From assembly GCF_028826155.1 (NCBI RefSeq), contig NZ_JAQGPN010000001.1, forward strand, positions 2,981,501 through 3,045,500: a stretch of 64,000 nt of DNA, given 5' to 3'. The stretch is from Mesorhizobium shangrilense (GTDB lineage: Bacteria; Pseudomonadota; Alphaproteobacteria; Rhizobiales; Rhizobiaceae). Below, piece after piece: positions 1 through 8,454 of this stretch (positions within the stretch are counted from its first letter, which is position 1; every line of letters starts with the position of its first letter). The position numbers and the translations under genes were made by a program. The notes beneath the pieces are model-generated. The model searched no databases, had not been told where the DNA came from, and was given only the letters and a program-made list of their open reading frames with translations.

Positions 1-365
1 CCGCCATCGCGCTCGGCGCCTCGGGGCCGGTGTCCACTCTCGGCTACGTCTTCCATGAGCAATGGGCGACAGAAAATCCCGCTGCGGCGATGGCGCTGGT
101 CATGGCTTCGGCCGACGCCAAGCGGCTGCTGGCGCAATCCGACGCGGAATGGCTGCGCCTTGCGCCTCTCGTGCGCGCCGAGGGCAGGGAACTCGACATC
201 CTGCGCGACCGCTATCGGGAGGGCATTCCAGGGCGGCCCGTGTCGGAGGATCAGGCCGACGCGGCCAGGCTCTATGCCGTTCTTGCCGAGCTTGGCGGCG
301 AGAAGCTGGTCGGCCAGGCGATGGCGATGGAGCCGGGGACGTTCTGGTCAGGGTTGATGAAATGA
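1..365 (+). CDS. ABC transporter substrate-binding protein, NitT/TauT-type (C-terminal part)
   Basis: Only the last ~120 codons are in the window, read from base 3; the gene starts to the left. The visible tail is helical and Ala/Leu-rich (FHEQWATENPAAAMALVMAS near its start). This resembles the C-terminal lobe of NMT1/SsuA-like periplasmic binding proteins, where a residue string ending before 'LLAQSDAEWLRLAPL' is typical. The strongest evidence is context: its stop codon overlaps the start of an SsuC/TauC-type permease by ATGA, and an ATPase follows. Such ABC sets are recurrent next to quinoprotein dehydrogenase genes. A GTG at base 30 is an in-frame codon, not a credible start. Substrate is unknown. 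Confidence 0.6.
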   Translation, partial: AIALGASGPVSTLGYVFHEQWATENPAAAMALVMASADAKRLLAQSDAEWLRLAPLVRAEGRELDILRDRYREGIPGRPVSEDQADAARLYAVLAELGGEKLVGQAMAMEPGTFWSGLMK

Positions 366-1186
366 CGGCGCCCGATACCGGCGCGGAAGAATCCCTGGCG
401 CGCGTTCCTTCGACCCCTTCCCGCGCCACTCCAACGCTGTTGCCGCTTGCGACTGTCGCGGTGTCCTTGCTCGGTCTCGGCCTGGTCTGGGGCGTTGCCG
501 CGGCGATCTGGCCGAGCCGCACATTCCCGTCGCCACTTGCGGTTTGGACGGTCCTCGTCCGCGATGCGGCGAGTGGCGAGTTGCCATTCCATCTCGCCAT
601 GACGCTGGGTCGCGTGGCGGCAGCCTTCATCGTCGCCATGGTCGTTGGATCGGTCATCGGTGTCCTGCTCGGCAATCACCGGCGCGCCGATCGCTTCTTC
701 GATCCGTGGGTCGTGCTGTTCCTCAATCTTCCGGCCCTGGTCATCATCGTCCTTGCCTACATCTGGTTCGGGTTGAACGAAGCGGCGGCCATCGGCGCGG
801 TGGCGCTGAACAAGATCCCGAATGTCGTGGTGACGATGCGCGAGGGCGCACGCGCGCTCGATCCCCGCTATGCCGAAATGGCGACCGTCTATCGCTTCGA
901 CGCGCTCGACCGGCTGCGACATGTGCTGCTTCCCCAGCTGCAACCCTATATTGCTGCGGCGTCGCGCTCGGGGATCGCGCTGATCTGGAAGATCGTGCTG
1001 GTCGTCGAGCTGCTCGGTCGTCCGAACGGCGTCGGCTTCCAGATCTACCTTTACTTCCAGATGTTCGACGTCGCCGCGATCCTGGCCTATACGCTCGCCT
1101 TCGTGGCCGTCATGCTCCTCATCGAACTGCTCGTGGTACAGCCCTTTGAACGACATGCGACCCGTTGGCGTCGGCGCGCCGCTTAG
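362..1186 (+). CDS. ABC transporter permease, NitT/TauT (SsuC-like)
   Basis: A 274-residue inner-membrane permease of the BPD_transp_1 type. The ATG at 362 overlaps the previous stop (ATGA), showing translational coupling. A hydrophobic segment lies at about residues 25-50, and further segments start near 85, 120, 205 and 245. The EAA loop that contacts the ATPase is visible as 'EGARALDPRYAEMATVYR' followed by the characteristic PQLQPYI. That arrangement fits SsuC/TauC-like importers of small oxyanionic or organic solutes. With the flanking genes it forms a complete importer located upstream of the PQQ/XoxF genes. The solute could be an alcohol-metabolism ligand or something unrelated; sequence does not decide. 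Confidence 0.85.
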   Translation: MTAPDTGAEESLARVPSTPSRATPTLLPLATVAVSLLGLGLVWGVAAAIWPSRTFPSPLAVWTVLVRDAASGELPFHLAMTLGRVAAAFIVAMVVGSVIGVLLGNHRRADRFFDPWVVLFLNLPALVIIVLAYIWFGLNEAAAIGAVALNKIPNVVVTMREGARALDPRYAEMATVYRFDALDRLRHVLLPQLQPYIAAASRSGIALIWKIVLVVELLGRPNGVGFQIYLYFQMFDVAAILAYTLAFVAVMLLIELLVVQPFERHATRWRRRAA

Positions 1187-1895
1187 CGTCGACATCGCCG
1201 AAAAGACCTTCCGGTCGGCGGAAGGCGTCTCGGTGGTGGCGCTGCAGAACCTCTCCTTCGAGGTGCGGCAGGGAGAGTTCGCGTGCCTGCTTGGTCCGTC
1301 CGGTTGCGGCAAGACCACGACGCTGCGCATCCTGCTCGGGCTCGATCGGGATTTTTCCGGCACGGTGCGGTTGCCGGAAGGCAGCGCCGATCGCATGGCC
1401 GTTGTGTTCCAGGAGCCCACGTTGCTGCCGTGGCGCACGGTCGAGCAGAACGTTCGGCTGGGATTTCCGAAAAGCCGCCGAAATGTCGATCTGAGTTGGC
1501 TTTTCGAGAGTCTTGGACTTGCCGGCATGCGCTCCCTCTTCCCGTCGGAACTCTCACTGGGCCTGGCGCGCCGCGCGGCGTTGGCCCGGGCTTTTGCCGC
1601 CGAGCCGGCCCTGATGTTGCTGGACGAGCCGTTCGTTTCGCTCGACGAAGCGACGGCCGAGCGGCTTCGCCACCTGCTGCTCAGCGTTTGGTCCAGGCGT
1701 CCGACCACCGCTCTCATGGTCACGCACAATCTGCGTGAGGCGCTGATGCTGTCGGACCGCATCATCGTGTTGTCCGGACGCCCCGCATATGCGCGCGGCG
1801 TGTTCGAGGTAGCGACGCCGCGGCAGCATCGAAGCCAGGACGTCATGAGCGAATTGCTGCGCCAGTTTCACGAGCGGTTTCCCGACGTGACCTGA
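1146..1895 (+). CDS. ABC transporter ATP-binding protein
   Basis: A 249-residue ABC ATPase. Walker A is GPSGCGKTT (residues ~52-60), the Q-loop is VFQEPTLLPW, Walker B is LMLLDEPF, and the switch His is in MVTHNLREA. The signature motif is degenerate: LSLGLARR where most relatives have LSGGQxQR. This is seen in some NitT/TauT-type ATPases but is worth noting. The frame opens with TTG at 1146, 40 bases inside the permease gene; ATG 1155 is an alternative start and neither has a strong ribosome-binding site. It energises the permease encoded just upstream. Confidence 0.85.
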   Translation: MNDMRPVGVGAPLSVDIAEKTFRSAEGVSVVALQNLSFEVRQGEFACLLGPSGCGKTTTLRILLGLDRDFSGTVRLPEGSADRMAVVFQEPTLLPWRTVEQNVRLGFPKSRRNVDLSWLFESLGLAGMRSLFPSELSLGLARRAALARAFAAEPALMLLDEPFVSLDEATAERLRHLLLSVWSRRPTTALMVTHNLREALMLSDRIIVLSGRPAYARGVFEVATPRQHRSQDVMSELLRQFHERFPDVT

Positions 1896-1931
1896 CAGTG
1901 CATGGCCGTCCTGGCGACGGAGGGATTTGGA

Positions 1932-2984
1932 ATGAGCACCGATCCGAGTGGCCCGAGTGAAATCGCGCGAGCTCTTACGGGGTTCGCCCCCGACGTGATG
2001 TCGAACTCCGGCGGGCTTCGAAAACACGACGCAGGTCGGCGCGGCCTCATGGCGAGCCTGGGTTGTGCGGGGCTCGGCGTCGGGCTGGGCCTGTGGCCAT
2101 GGCGGCAACTCCTGGCCCGCGCCGGCGCGGCGTTCGCGGTCCACGAAATCGCCGAGGGTGTCTTCGCCTTTCGCGGCGCGGATGAGATGATGACCGCCGC
2201 CAACGAGGGAGCGATCGCCAATCTGGGATTCGTCGTCGGCGCCGATGCGGTCGCCGTCGTCGACAGCGGCGGCAGCGCGGTGGAAGGCCGCAAGCTGTTG
2301 GACGCGGTGCGGGCGGTGACGCGCAAGCCGATCCGCTACCTGATCAACACCCACATGCATCCAGACCACATCTTCGGCAACGCCGTGTTCAGGGACGCAG
2401 GCGCGGCAATCGTGGGGCATCGCAACCTGCCTGCGGCGCTGGAGGCAAGGGGCTCGTTCTACCTTCGCCGTTTTCGCGAACAGATCGGCGCTGCGATGAT
2501 GGAAGGCGTCGAGATCGTGCCGCCGTCCATGCTGGTCGATGACCGGCTGGAACTCGACCTTGGCGGCCGGTTGCTCGGACTCCGCGCCTGGGCTGCTGCC
2601 CATACGGACAACGACCTGACGGTATTCGATCGCAACATGCGCACGCTGTTTGCCGGCGATCTCGTGTTTCTCGGGCATCTGCCGACGCTCGACGGTTCAC
2701 TCCTTGGCTGGATGCGCCAGCTTCCCGAACTCGCCGGCATGGAGGCGACGTCAGTGGTAGCTGGCCACGGTCCCGTACCGGCCGAATGGCCGGGTGCGCT
2801 GAAAGGCGAGCAGCGATACTTCGAGGCGCTGGCCGGCGACCTGCGCAAGGCCATCGCGGCTGGCGTACCGCTCGCCGAAGCGGTGAGAACGGCGGCCCAG
2901 GCAGAGCGGGGTAACTGGGATCTGTTCGATGAATACAACGAGCGCAATGCCACGGCCGCCTACGCCGAGCTCGAATGGGAGTGA
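1932..2984 (+). CDS. MBL-fold metallohydrolase, quinoprotein relay system type (SoxH-related)
   Basis: A 350-residue metallo-beta-lactamase-fold protein. The zinc motif THMHPDH lies at about residues 140-146, followed by the later ligands in AAHTDND, the Asp of FAGDLVF and the His of VAGHGPV. ATG 1932 is chosen because GGAGGG sits ~8 bases upstream; ATG 1902 is also in frame but lacks such a site. The N-terminus has an RRGLMASLG stretch before a hydrophobic segment, suggesting Tat-type export. Relatives occur next to PQQ-dependent dehydrogenases with a SoxYZ-like carrier, as here (next gene), and are named quinoprotein relay system zinc metallohydrolases. The actual reaction is not established. 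Confidence 0.8.
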   Translation: MSTDPSGPSEIARALTGFAPDVMSNSGGLRKHDAGRRGLMASLGCAGLGVGLGLWPWRQLLARAGAAFAVHEIAEGVFAFRGADEMMTAANEGAIANLGFVVGADAVAVVDSGGSAVEGRKLLDAVRAVTRKPIRYLINTHMHPDHIFGNAVFRDAGAAIVGHRNLPAALEARGSFYLRRFREQIGAAMMEGVEIVPPSMLVDDRLELDLGGRLLGLRAWAAAHTDNDLTVFDRNMRTLFAGDLVFLGHLPTLDGSLLGWMRQLPELAGMEATSVVAGHGPVPAEWPGALKGEQRYFEALAGDLRKAIAAGVPLAEAVRTAAQAERGNWDLFDEYNERNATAAYAELEWE

Positions 2985-3094
2985 GGTTTGCCGCAGGGCG
3001 GCGCTCGGGACGGCAAAATTTGCCAAGCCGTCGGCGCAGGCTTATGATCCGTGCAGCATGGGCACCACCTCTCGCGTTCGGTGGAGGCACTAAC

Positions 3095-3958
3095 ATGCAA
3101 CGCGAAGTCACCAGCCAACGGCACCCGCTCTCGCCCGTGCTGCAATTTCTGGCGGCGCTGCTTCTCACCCTGGCGGCCATTCTCAGCTACGTGGCATCCG
3201 CGCAGGCCCAGCAAACCATGGCCTCCTCGGAAAGGATCTGGTCCGGACTCCGGGGCGATGTCTTCGGCGACAGGGAGATCGTGACCGACACGGGGTTGGT
3301 GAGGATCGTAGCGCCCAAGCGCGCTCAGGATGCTGCGATCGTGCCCGTCGACATCTATCTCGATCCCTCCAGGGCGCCGGACGGCGTCAAGGCTGTCACC
3401 ATGATCATCGACGCCAATCCTGCGCCGGTCGCGGCGACATTCGAGCTAGGCCGCGACGCGGGGGTCACCCACCTGTCGACGCGCGTCCGCGTCAACGACT
3501 ACTCGTTCATCCGGGCGATCGCGGAGCGCCGGAACGGCGAGCTGCACATGGCGCAGACCTTCGTCAAGGCGTCCGGTGGATGTTCGGCGCCGGTCGTCAA
3601 GAATTCGGCCGAGGCGCTTGCATCCATGGGGCAAATGAAGCTCCGTCAGTTTTCGGCTGACGAGACGATGAGCAAGGCGCAGGAGTTGCAGCTGATGATC
3701 CGCCACCCGAACAATTCGGGGCTGCAGCGCGATCCGCTGACCCAGTATTTCATTCCCGCGCACTTCGTCCAGAAACTCTCCATCTCGCAAGGCGACAGGC
3801 CGATCCTTTCCATGGTCGGCGGCATTTCGATCTCCGAGGATCCGAACTTCCGCTTCGAGTTCGCGGCGCAGGGGCAGGGCGAGATCCGGGTCGAGGCGGT
3901 CGACACGGACGGAAAGGTCTTCCGCGAGCAATGGTCGCTGGAAACGACCGGGCTTTGA
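3095..3958 (+). CDS. Quinoprotein dehydrogenase-associated SoxYZ-like carrier
   Basis: A 287-residue exported protein in which a SoxY-like domain is fused to a SoxZ-like domain. ATG 3095 follows GGAGG by 7 bases; the frame is open further upstream but without support. A signal peptide spans roughly residues 12-38, ending in ASAQA. The SoxY-like part ends in SGGCSAP with Cys163, the position corresponding to the SoxY swinging-arm cysteine. The SoxZ-like half (about residues 190-287) begins at MSKAQELQLMIRHPNNSG. In the Sox system this Cys carries sulfur intermediates. Here, with an MBL protein upstream and xoxF downstream, it belongs to the poorly understood quinoprotein relay group. Confidence 0.85.
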   Translation: MQREVTSQRHPLSPVLQFLAALLLTLAAILSYVASAQAQQTMASSERIWSGLRGDVFGDREIVTDTGLVRIVAPKRAQDAAIVPVDIYLDPSRAPDGVKAVTMIIDANPAPVAATFELGRDAGVTHLSTRVRVNDYSFIRAIAERRNGELHMAQTFVKASGGCSAPVVKNSAEALASMGQMKLRQFSADETMSKAQELQLMIRHPNNSGLQRDPLTQYFIPAHFVQKLSISQGDRPILSMVGGISISEDPNFRFEFAAQGQGEIRVEAVDTDGKVFREQWSLETTGL

Positions 3959-3962
3959 GCGG

Positions 3963-4316
3963 TCAGAAGCAGCGTATGTCGGCTTCGGCCTGTGCGCGGC
4001 GGAGTGCGGTGCCCGCGGCCTTGGCGGGGGCGCTCTCGCGGAACAGCCCGCTGGCCTCACCGGTCGTCAACGACATCCGCCTGAATGTCTCTGCGCGCTC
4101 GTAGTCCTCGTAGGGGATGATCGACGCGATGACGTCGATCGAGCAGGAGCAGCGCTCGAGGGCCTCGCGCGTTTGGCCATTCGCCTTCATGCAGCCGAAC
4201 ACGTAGTCGGCGAGCGTGGATGTCGGATAGTCGTCTGCGGCACGCGCCGGTGCGGCAAAGGAGAGGCAGGCCGCAATCAGGAACGGCAGCATCGGACGTG
4301 CGCTTGGTTCAGCCAT
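3963..4316 (-). CDS. Small secreted Cys-containing protein of unknown function
   Basis: A 117-residue protein read from ATG 4316, preceded by AAGGAG at a good distance. A signal peptide covers about residues 8-26, ending PARAADD. The mature part holds a Cys in VFGCMKANG, a CSCSID motif and a C-terminal Cys (RCF end), so paired disulfides or a thiol role are possible. Its stop lies 4 bases from the 3' end of the convergent SoxYZ-like gene, and its promoter faces that of xoxF. I do not recognise the family. Location between quinoprotein relay genes and xoxF suggests a periplasmic accessory of methanol oxidation. Confidence 0.65.
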   Translation of the reverse strand: MAEPSARPMLPFLIAACLSFAAPARAADDYPTSTLADYVFGCMKANGQTREALERCSCSIDVIASIIPYEDYERAETFRRMSLTTGEASGLFRESAPAKAAGTALRRAQAEADIRCF

Positions 4317-5000
4317 GGAGCGGTCTCCTTCTGTTTCGGCTACCGGCGCACTCGCCGCGGGTCCAGCGAGCCGTCCCAGTTGGCAATGCAAGTCGGCCTC
4401 AGTCAAGCAGTCCGTATAGGACCAAAGGAGGAATGGCGTTCGGGGCGGAACATGGTCGCGCACCGCCCGGGAGGGATCAGATCGGCGATGTTCCCGCGAA
4501 GGGCATATCCATGTCCCGGCTTAATATCGCGAAGCAGCATCTCGCGTTCATACTTTGGAGGATCTGAATCCCGTGTAGTCACTAAATAGTGGCGATATAC
4601 AATCGGTGCGCGAATTCAACCAAATGACATTGGCGTGCCGTCTCTGATGAACTTGCGCAGCAAGCTATATATGTCTCACCAAGAAAACTGATGTGGATAG
4701 TTTGTTGTGTGCGCCGCATCATTTCAATACTGCGCTGCAGCAATCGAAATGGCCTTTTTGCTTGCCTGCATTATTCAAATGACATAGCCTTCCCTCGTTT
4801 CCGGCTTCAAGGGCGTCACCGTCATAGGGAGCGGCGACAGTCTTTCGTAGGCCAAGTGGGGTGGGCAGCAACGGTGCCCTCTGCTCATCTGGCTTAGGTC
4901 GTGACACGCTGCCGGAAATACTTCCCACCACAAGGATCGCTTGGGCAAGCCCATGGGGCTCAACACTCGATTCCTGGTTGTGAACCTCGGGAGGATTCGA
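4317..5000 (+). promoter_or_regulatory. Long divergent intergenic region upstream of xoxF
   Basis: About 680 bases without a credible gene separate the small secreted protein from xoxF. The stretch at ~4560-4800 is visibly more AT-rich than the surrounding DNA, as expected for promoters. A short open frame at 4691-4897 has no ribosome-binding site or recognisable protein and is not called. The 3' end carries GGGAGGA just before the xoxF ATG at 5001. No promoter elements could be assigned with confidence. Confidence 0.5.
4580..4591. promoter_or_regulatory. Inverted repeat, candidate operator upstream of xoxF
   Basis: The sequence CACTA-AA-TAGTG is a 5-bp inverted repeat with a 2-base spacer in the AT-rich part of the xoxF upstream region, ~410 bases before the start codon. 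A single short repeat like this can arise by chance. It is reported as a candidate regulator site only. Confidence 0.25.
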
Positions 5001-6902
5001 ATGCGTGTGTTCAGGAAGACCATCTGCATTTCCTTTGCCGTGGCGCTGCTGACGGGCGCCTCGGCCGTTGGCGCGTCGGCCAACGAGGAACTGTCGAAGC
5101 TTGCATCCGATGCCAAGAACTGGGCGATGCCGACGGGTGACTACGCCAACACCCGCTATTCCAAGCTGAACCAGATCAACAAGGACAATGTGAAGGACCT
5201 CCAGGTGAAGTGGACCTTCTCCACCGGCGTGCTGCGCGGTCATGAAGGCGGTCCGCTGGTGATCGGCGACGTGATGTATGTCCACACGCCATTCCCGAAC
5301 ATTGTCTATGCCCTCGACCTCAACAACGACGGCAGGATCCTGTGGAAGTACGAACCGAAGCAGGACCCGACCGTCATTTCGATCATGTGCTGCGACACGG
5401 TCAATCGCGGCGTGGCCTATGGCGACGGCAAGATCATCCTCAGTCAGGCCGATACAATGGTGACTGCCCTCGACGCCAAAACCGGGAAAGTCGCCTGGTC
5501 GGTGAAGAATGGCCAGGCTACCGACGGCAGCATCTCGGAATCGAGCACGTCGGCGCCCATGATCGTCAAGGACAAGGTGATCATCGGAATCTCCGGAGCG
5601 GAATACGGTGTCCGCGGTCACATCTCGGCTTACAACCTGAAGGACGGCTCGCTGGCTTGGCGGGGCTATTCGACAGGCCCGGACTCGGAGACCCTGATCG
5701 ACCCCGAGAAGACGACCCATCTCGGCAAGCCGGTCGGCAAGGACTCCGGCATCAACACCTGGGAAGGGGAGCAGTGGAAGACCGGTGGCGGTACGACCTG
5801 GGGATGGTATTCCTACGATCCCAAGCTCAACCTCATCTACTACGGCACAGGCAATCCCTCCACCTGGAACCCTGTCCAACGCCCAGGCGACAATCGCTGG
5901 TCGATGACGATCTTCGCTCGTGATGCCGACACCGGCGTCGCGAAGTGGCTCTACCAGATGACCCCCCACGACGAGTGGGACTATGACGGCGTCAACGAGA
6001 TGATCCTCGTCGATGGCATGCAGATCAATGGCGCGGCCCATGACGTCCTCGTCCACTTCGACCGCAACGGCTTCGCTTATACGATGGATCGTGCGAGCGG
6101 CGAGTTGCTGGTGGCCAAGAAATATGACCCAACGGTCAACTGGGCGACTGAAGTCGTGATGGACAAGAGCAGCGACCAGTATGGTCGTCCGCAGGTCGTC
6201 GCTAAATATTCGACGCAGCAGAACGGCGAAGACACAAACACAACCGGTGTGTGTCCGGCTGCGCTCGGTACAAAGGACCAGCAGCCGGCGACCTATTCGC
6301 CGAAGACCGGTCTTTTCTACGTGCCGACCAACCATGTCTGCATGGACTATGAGCCTTACAAGGTCAGCTACACCGCGGGCCAAGCCTATGTCGGCGCCAC
6401 CGTCGCGATGTATCCGACACCCGGCAGCCATGGCGGCATGGGTAACTTCATCGCCTGGGATGCGGCAAAGGGCGAGATCGTCTGGTCGAAGCCCGAGCAG
6501 TTCTCGGTGTGGTCCGGTGCACTGGCGACCGAAGGCGACGTCGTCTTCTACGGGACGCTGGAAGGCTACATCAAGGCGGTCGATAACGAGGGGAAGGAAC
6601 TCTACAAGTTCAAGACCCCGTCCGGTATCATCGGCAACATCAACACCTTCGAACATGGCGGCAAGCAGTATATCGCAGTGCTGTCCGGCATTGGCGGCTG
6701 GGCCGGAATCGGCCTCGCCGGCGGCCTGCTGCAGGCGGAAGGCGCTGCGGCGTGGCAGGCGGCGGTTGCGGGCCAAAATGCTCCGACTGACGAGGCGAAG
6801 TCCATCTCGACCGCGGGCCTCGGCGCAGTCGGCGGGTACGCTGCACTTGCCGATTACACGACGCTCGGCGGACAGCTGACTGTCTTTGGTCTCCCGGACT
6901 AG
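5001..6902 (+). CDS. xoxF: Lanthanide-dependent methanol dehydrogenase XoxF
   Basis: A 633-residue PQQ-dependent eight-bladed propeller alcohol dehydrogenase acting in the periplasm; oxidises methanol and passes electrons to the cytochrome encoded next. A signal peptide (about residues 1-27, ending VGASA) precedes the mature protein. Vicinal cysteines Cys130-Cys131 ([10 protein letters not shown]) form the disulfide ring characteristic of the family. The metal site reads [10 protein letters not shown]: Asp327 plus the extra Asp329, the residue that distinguishes lanthanide-type XoxF from calcium-type MxaF, which has Ala there. Start ATG 5001 is preceded by GGGAGGA. No mxaI or mxaF gene is visible. 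The close xoxG-xoxJ order supports a XoxF5-like clade, not proven here. Confidence 0.97.
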   Translation: MRVFRKTICISFAVALLTGASAVGASANEELSKLASDAKNWAMPTGDYANTRYSKLNQINKDNVKDLQVKWTFSTGVLRGHEGGPLVIGDVMYVHTPFPNIVYALDLNNDGRILWKYEPKQDPTVISIMCCDTVNRGVAYGDGKIILSQADTMVTALDAKTGKVAWSVKNGQATDGSISESSTSAPMIVKDKVIIGISGAEYGVRGHISAYNLKDGSLAWRGYSTGPDSETLIDPEKTTHLGKPVGKDSGINTWEGEQWKTGGGTTWGWYSYDPKLNLIYYGTGNPSTWNPVQRPGDNRWSMTIFARDADTGVAKWLYQMTPHDEWDYDGVNEMILVDGMQINGAAHDVLVHFDRNGFAYTMDRASGELLVAKKYDPTVNWATEVVMDKSSDQYGRPQVVAKYSTQQNGEDTNTTGVCPAALGTKDQQPATYSPKTGLFYVPTNHVCMDYEPYKVSYTAGQAYVGATVAMYPTPGSHGGMGNFIAWDAAKGEIVWSKPEQFSVWSGALATEGDVVFYGTLEGYIKAVDNEGKELYKFKTPSGIIGNINTFEHGGKQYIAVLSGIGGWAGIGLAGGLLQAEGAAAWQAAVAGQNAPTDEAKSISTAGLGAVGGYAALADYTTLGGQLTVFGLPD

Positions 6903-6922
6903 GAGCCATCCGGCACAAGAAG

Positions 6923-6961
6923 CGAGAGCCCGGCCGACCGGGAAGGTTTATCGGGCTCTCG
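6923..6961 (+). terminator. Hairpin between xoxF and xoxG
   Basis: A perfect 10-bp inverted repeat, CGAGAGCCCG (6923-6932) and CGGGCTCTCG (6952-6961), encloses a 19-base loop 21 bases after the xoxF stop. No run of T follows immediately. It is more likely a partial terminator or mRNA-stabilising stem that lets xoxF mRNA exceed xoxGJ than a full stop. Confidence 0.6.
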
Positions 6962-7047
6962 ATTTCGCCACGCAATCACGAAGCACATGTACCGCCGCAT
7001 CCCGACAGCACACCTGCGTCCGTGGCGAAATCAACAAAGAGGTCTGA

Positions 7048-7575
7048 ATGTCTGTTCGAAGTGGAGTGTTGGTCGTTGTCATGATCCTTCTGTCTCTCAC
7101 CGGTTTGAGCTCGGCTTCTGCCGAGGACACCAAGGAGAAAGCGGCTGCGGTGACCGACGAAGATGGCAAGTGGTTGGACGCTGACGGCAATCCGACCTTC
7201 AAGATCCAGGACGACGGCACCGTCGATTGGTACACCTTCAGCGGCTACCGTCGCTATCACTCCGACTGCCACGTCTGCCACGGCCCGGACGGCGTCGGTT
7301 CCAGCTACGCGCCCGCCCTGGCGGATTCCGTGAAGAACATTGACTACGGCACGTTCATTTCGATCGTCGCCGAAGGGCGGAAAAACATCTCCGCGGGCAA
7401 GGAAAACGTCATGCCGGCCTTCGGCGACAACAAGAACGTCTATTGCTACATGGACGATCTCTACGTCTATCTGCGCGCTCGCGCCGTAGGCGCGGCGCCG
7501 CGCGGCAGGCCACCCAAGAAAGCCGACAAGCCGCAGTCCGCCAAGGACCACGAAAAGTCGTGCATGGAAGGCTGA
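7048..7575 (+). CDS. xoxG: c-type cytochrome XoxG, methanol metabolism-related (four-Cys type)
   Basis: A 175-residue exported cytochrome c, electron acceptor for XoxF. A signal peptide occupies about residues 1-25 (ending SASA). The single haem site is CHVCH (Cys74, Cys77, His78), and MPAFGDN supplies the likely axial Met. Two further cysteines, in VYCYMDD and near the C-terminus (KSCMEG), give the four-cysteine pattern typical of methanol-metabolism cytochromes in XoxF loci. An AGAGG site lies shortly before ATG 7048. It is followed after 3 bases by xoxJ, so the two are co-transcribed. Confidence 0.93.
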   Translation: MSVRSGVLVVVMILLSLTGLSSASAEDTKEKAAAVTDEDGKWLDADGNPTFKIQDDGTVDWYTFSGYRRYHSDCHVCHGPDGVGSSYAPALADSVKNIDYGTFISIVAEGRKNISAGKENVMPAFGDNKNVYCYMDDLYVYLRARAVGAAPRGRPPKKADKPQSAKDHEKSCMEG

Positions 7576-7578
7576 CCG

Positions 7579-8442
7579 ATGTTCGTCTTCGGCCCCCTCC
7601 GCATCCTGCAACTGGCCCTGGCCGCGGCGTTTGCCGCATGCCTGCCGGTCGCGGCAGGGGCGCAGGGGGCGGGGCTCGGGGCTGCGGGCGAACTGGTCGA
7701 TCCCGATGTGCTGCGCGTCTGCGCGGACCCGTCGAACATGCCCTTCACCGACAAGAGCGGTGAAGGCTTCGAGAACAAGCTCGCGGAACTGGTGGCGAAG
7801 GAAACCGGCCGCAAGTCCGTCGCCTACACCTGGTTCCCGATGGTGATGGGCTTCGTGCGCAACACGTTGCGGGCAAACCATTGCGATGTAATCATGGGTT
7901 ACGCGCAAGGCGACGAACTGGTTCAGAACACCAATCCCTACTACCGCTCGACCTATGTTCTCGTGTTGCCGAAAGGCAGCGGTCTTGAGGATGTCGAGAC
8001 CATCGAGGACCCCCGTCTGAAGGGGAAGCGGCTCGGTGTGGTCCAGGCGACCCCGCCAAGTTCGAACATGGCGGTCGCAGGTCTCATGAAGACGGCGAAA
8101 ATCTATCCTCTCACAATCGACACGCGTCTCGCGCCGTCCATGGCCGAGGTGATGATCAAGGATCTAAAGGCGGGGACAATCGACGGGGCCGCGCTATGGG
8201 GCCCCATGGCAGGATACTACGTCCGGAAATCCGGCCTCGATCTCGTGGTGGTACCGCTGGTCAAGGAGAAGACCGGCTCGCGCATGGTCTACCGGATCAC
8301 CATGGGCGTGCGGCCTTCGGACCAGGAATGGAAGCGGACGCTGAACCGCGTCATCAAGGACAAGCAGGAGGACATCAACCGGATACTGCTCGACTACGGA
8401 GTGCCATTGCTCGACGAGCGCGACCAGCCGATCACCCAATAG
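7579..8442 (+). CDS. xoxJ: XoxJ, quinoprotein dehydrogenase-associated periplasmic binding protein
   Basis: A 287-residue exported protein of the SBP_bac_3 fold. The signal peptide runs to about residue 29 (PVAAGAQGA). The mature domain begins with LRVCADPSNMPFT, the usual opening of MoxJ/XoxJ proteins, and includes DVIMGYAQGDELV and GKRLGVVQATPPS. XoxJ is thought to bind and help activate XoxF rather than to serve a transporter; no permease accompanies it. It starts 3 bases after xoxG and ends 12 bases before the next gene. The length matches the family. Confidence 0.93.
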   Translation: MFVFGPLRILQLALAAAFAACLPVAAGAQGAGLGAAGELVDPDVLRVCADPSNMPFTDKSGEGFENKLAELVAKETGRKSVAYTWFPMVMGFVRNTLRANHCDVIMGYAQGDELVQNTNPYYRSTYVLVLPKGSGLEDVETIEDPRLKGKRLGVVQATPPSSNMAVAGLMKTAKIYPLTIDTRLAPSMAEVMIKDLKAGTIDGAALWGPMAGYYVRKSGLDLVVVPLVKEKTGSRMVYRITMGVRPSDQEWKRTLNRVIKDKQEDINRILLDYGVPLLDERDQPITQ

Positions 8443-8454
8443 GGAGCCGACATA

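Noticed and set aside
272..1846. Long minus-strand open frame across the ABC permease and ATPase
   Set aside because: Overlaps two well-supported coupled genes; no domain or start signal.
4691..4897. 68-codon frame upstream of xoxF
   Set aside because: No ribosome-binding site, no recognisable product, lies in AT-rich promoter-like DNA.
4719..6776. Very long open frame on the minus strand opposite xoxF
   Set aside because: It mirrors xoxF codon structure in GC-rich DNA, has no ribosome-binding site or recognisable domains, and xoxF is certain.
5001..6902. Calcium-type MxaF
   Set aside because: The extra Asp in DEWDYDG and the xoxG-xoxJ context identify XoxF; no mxaI follows.
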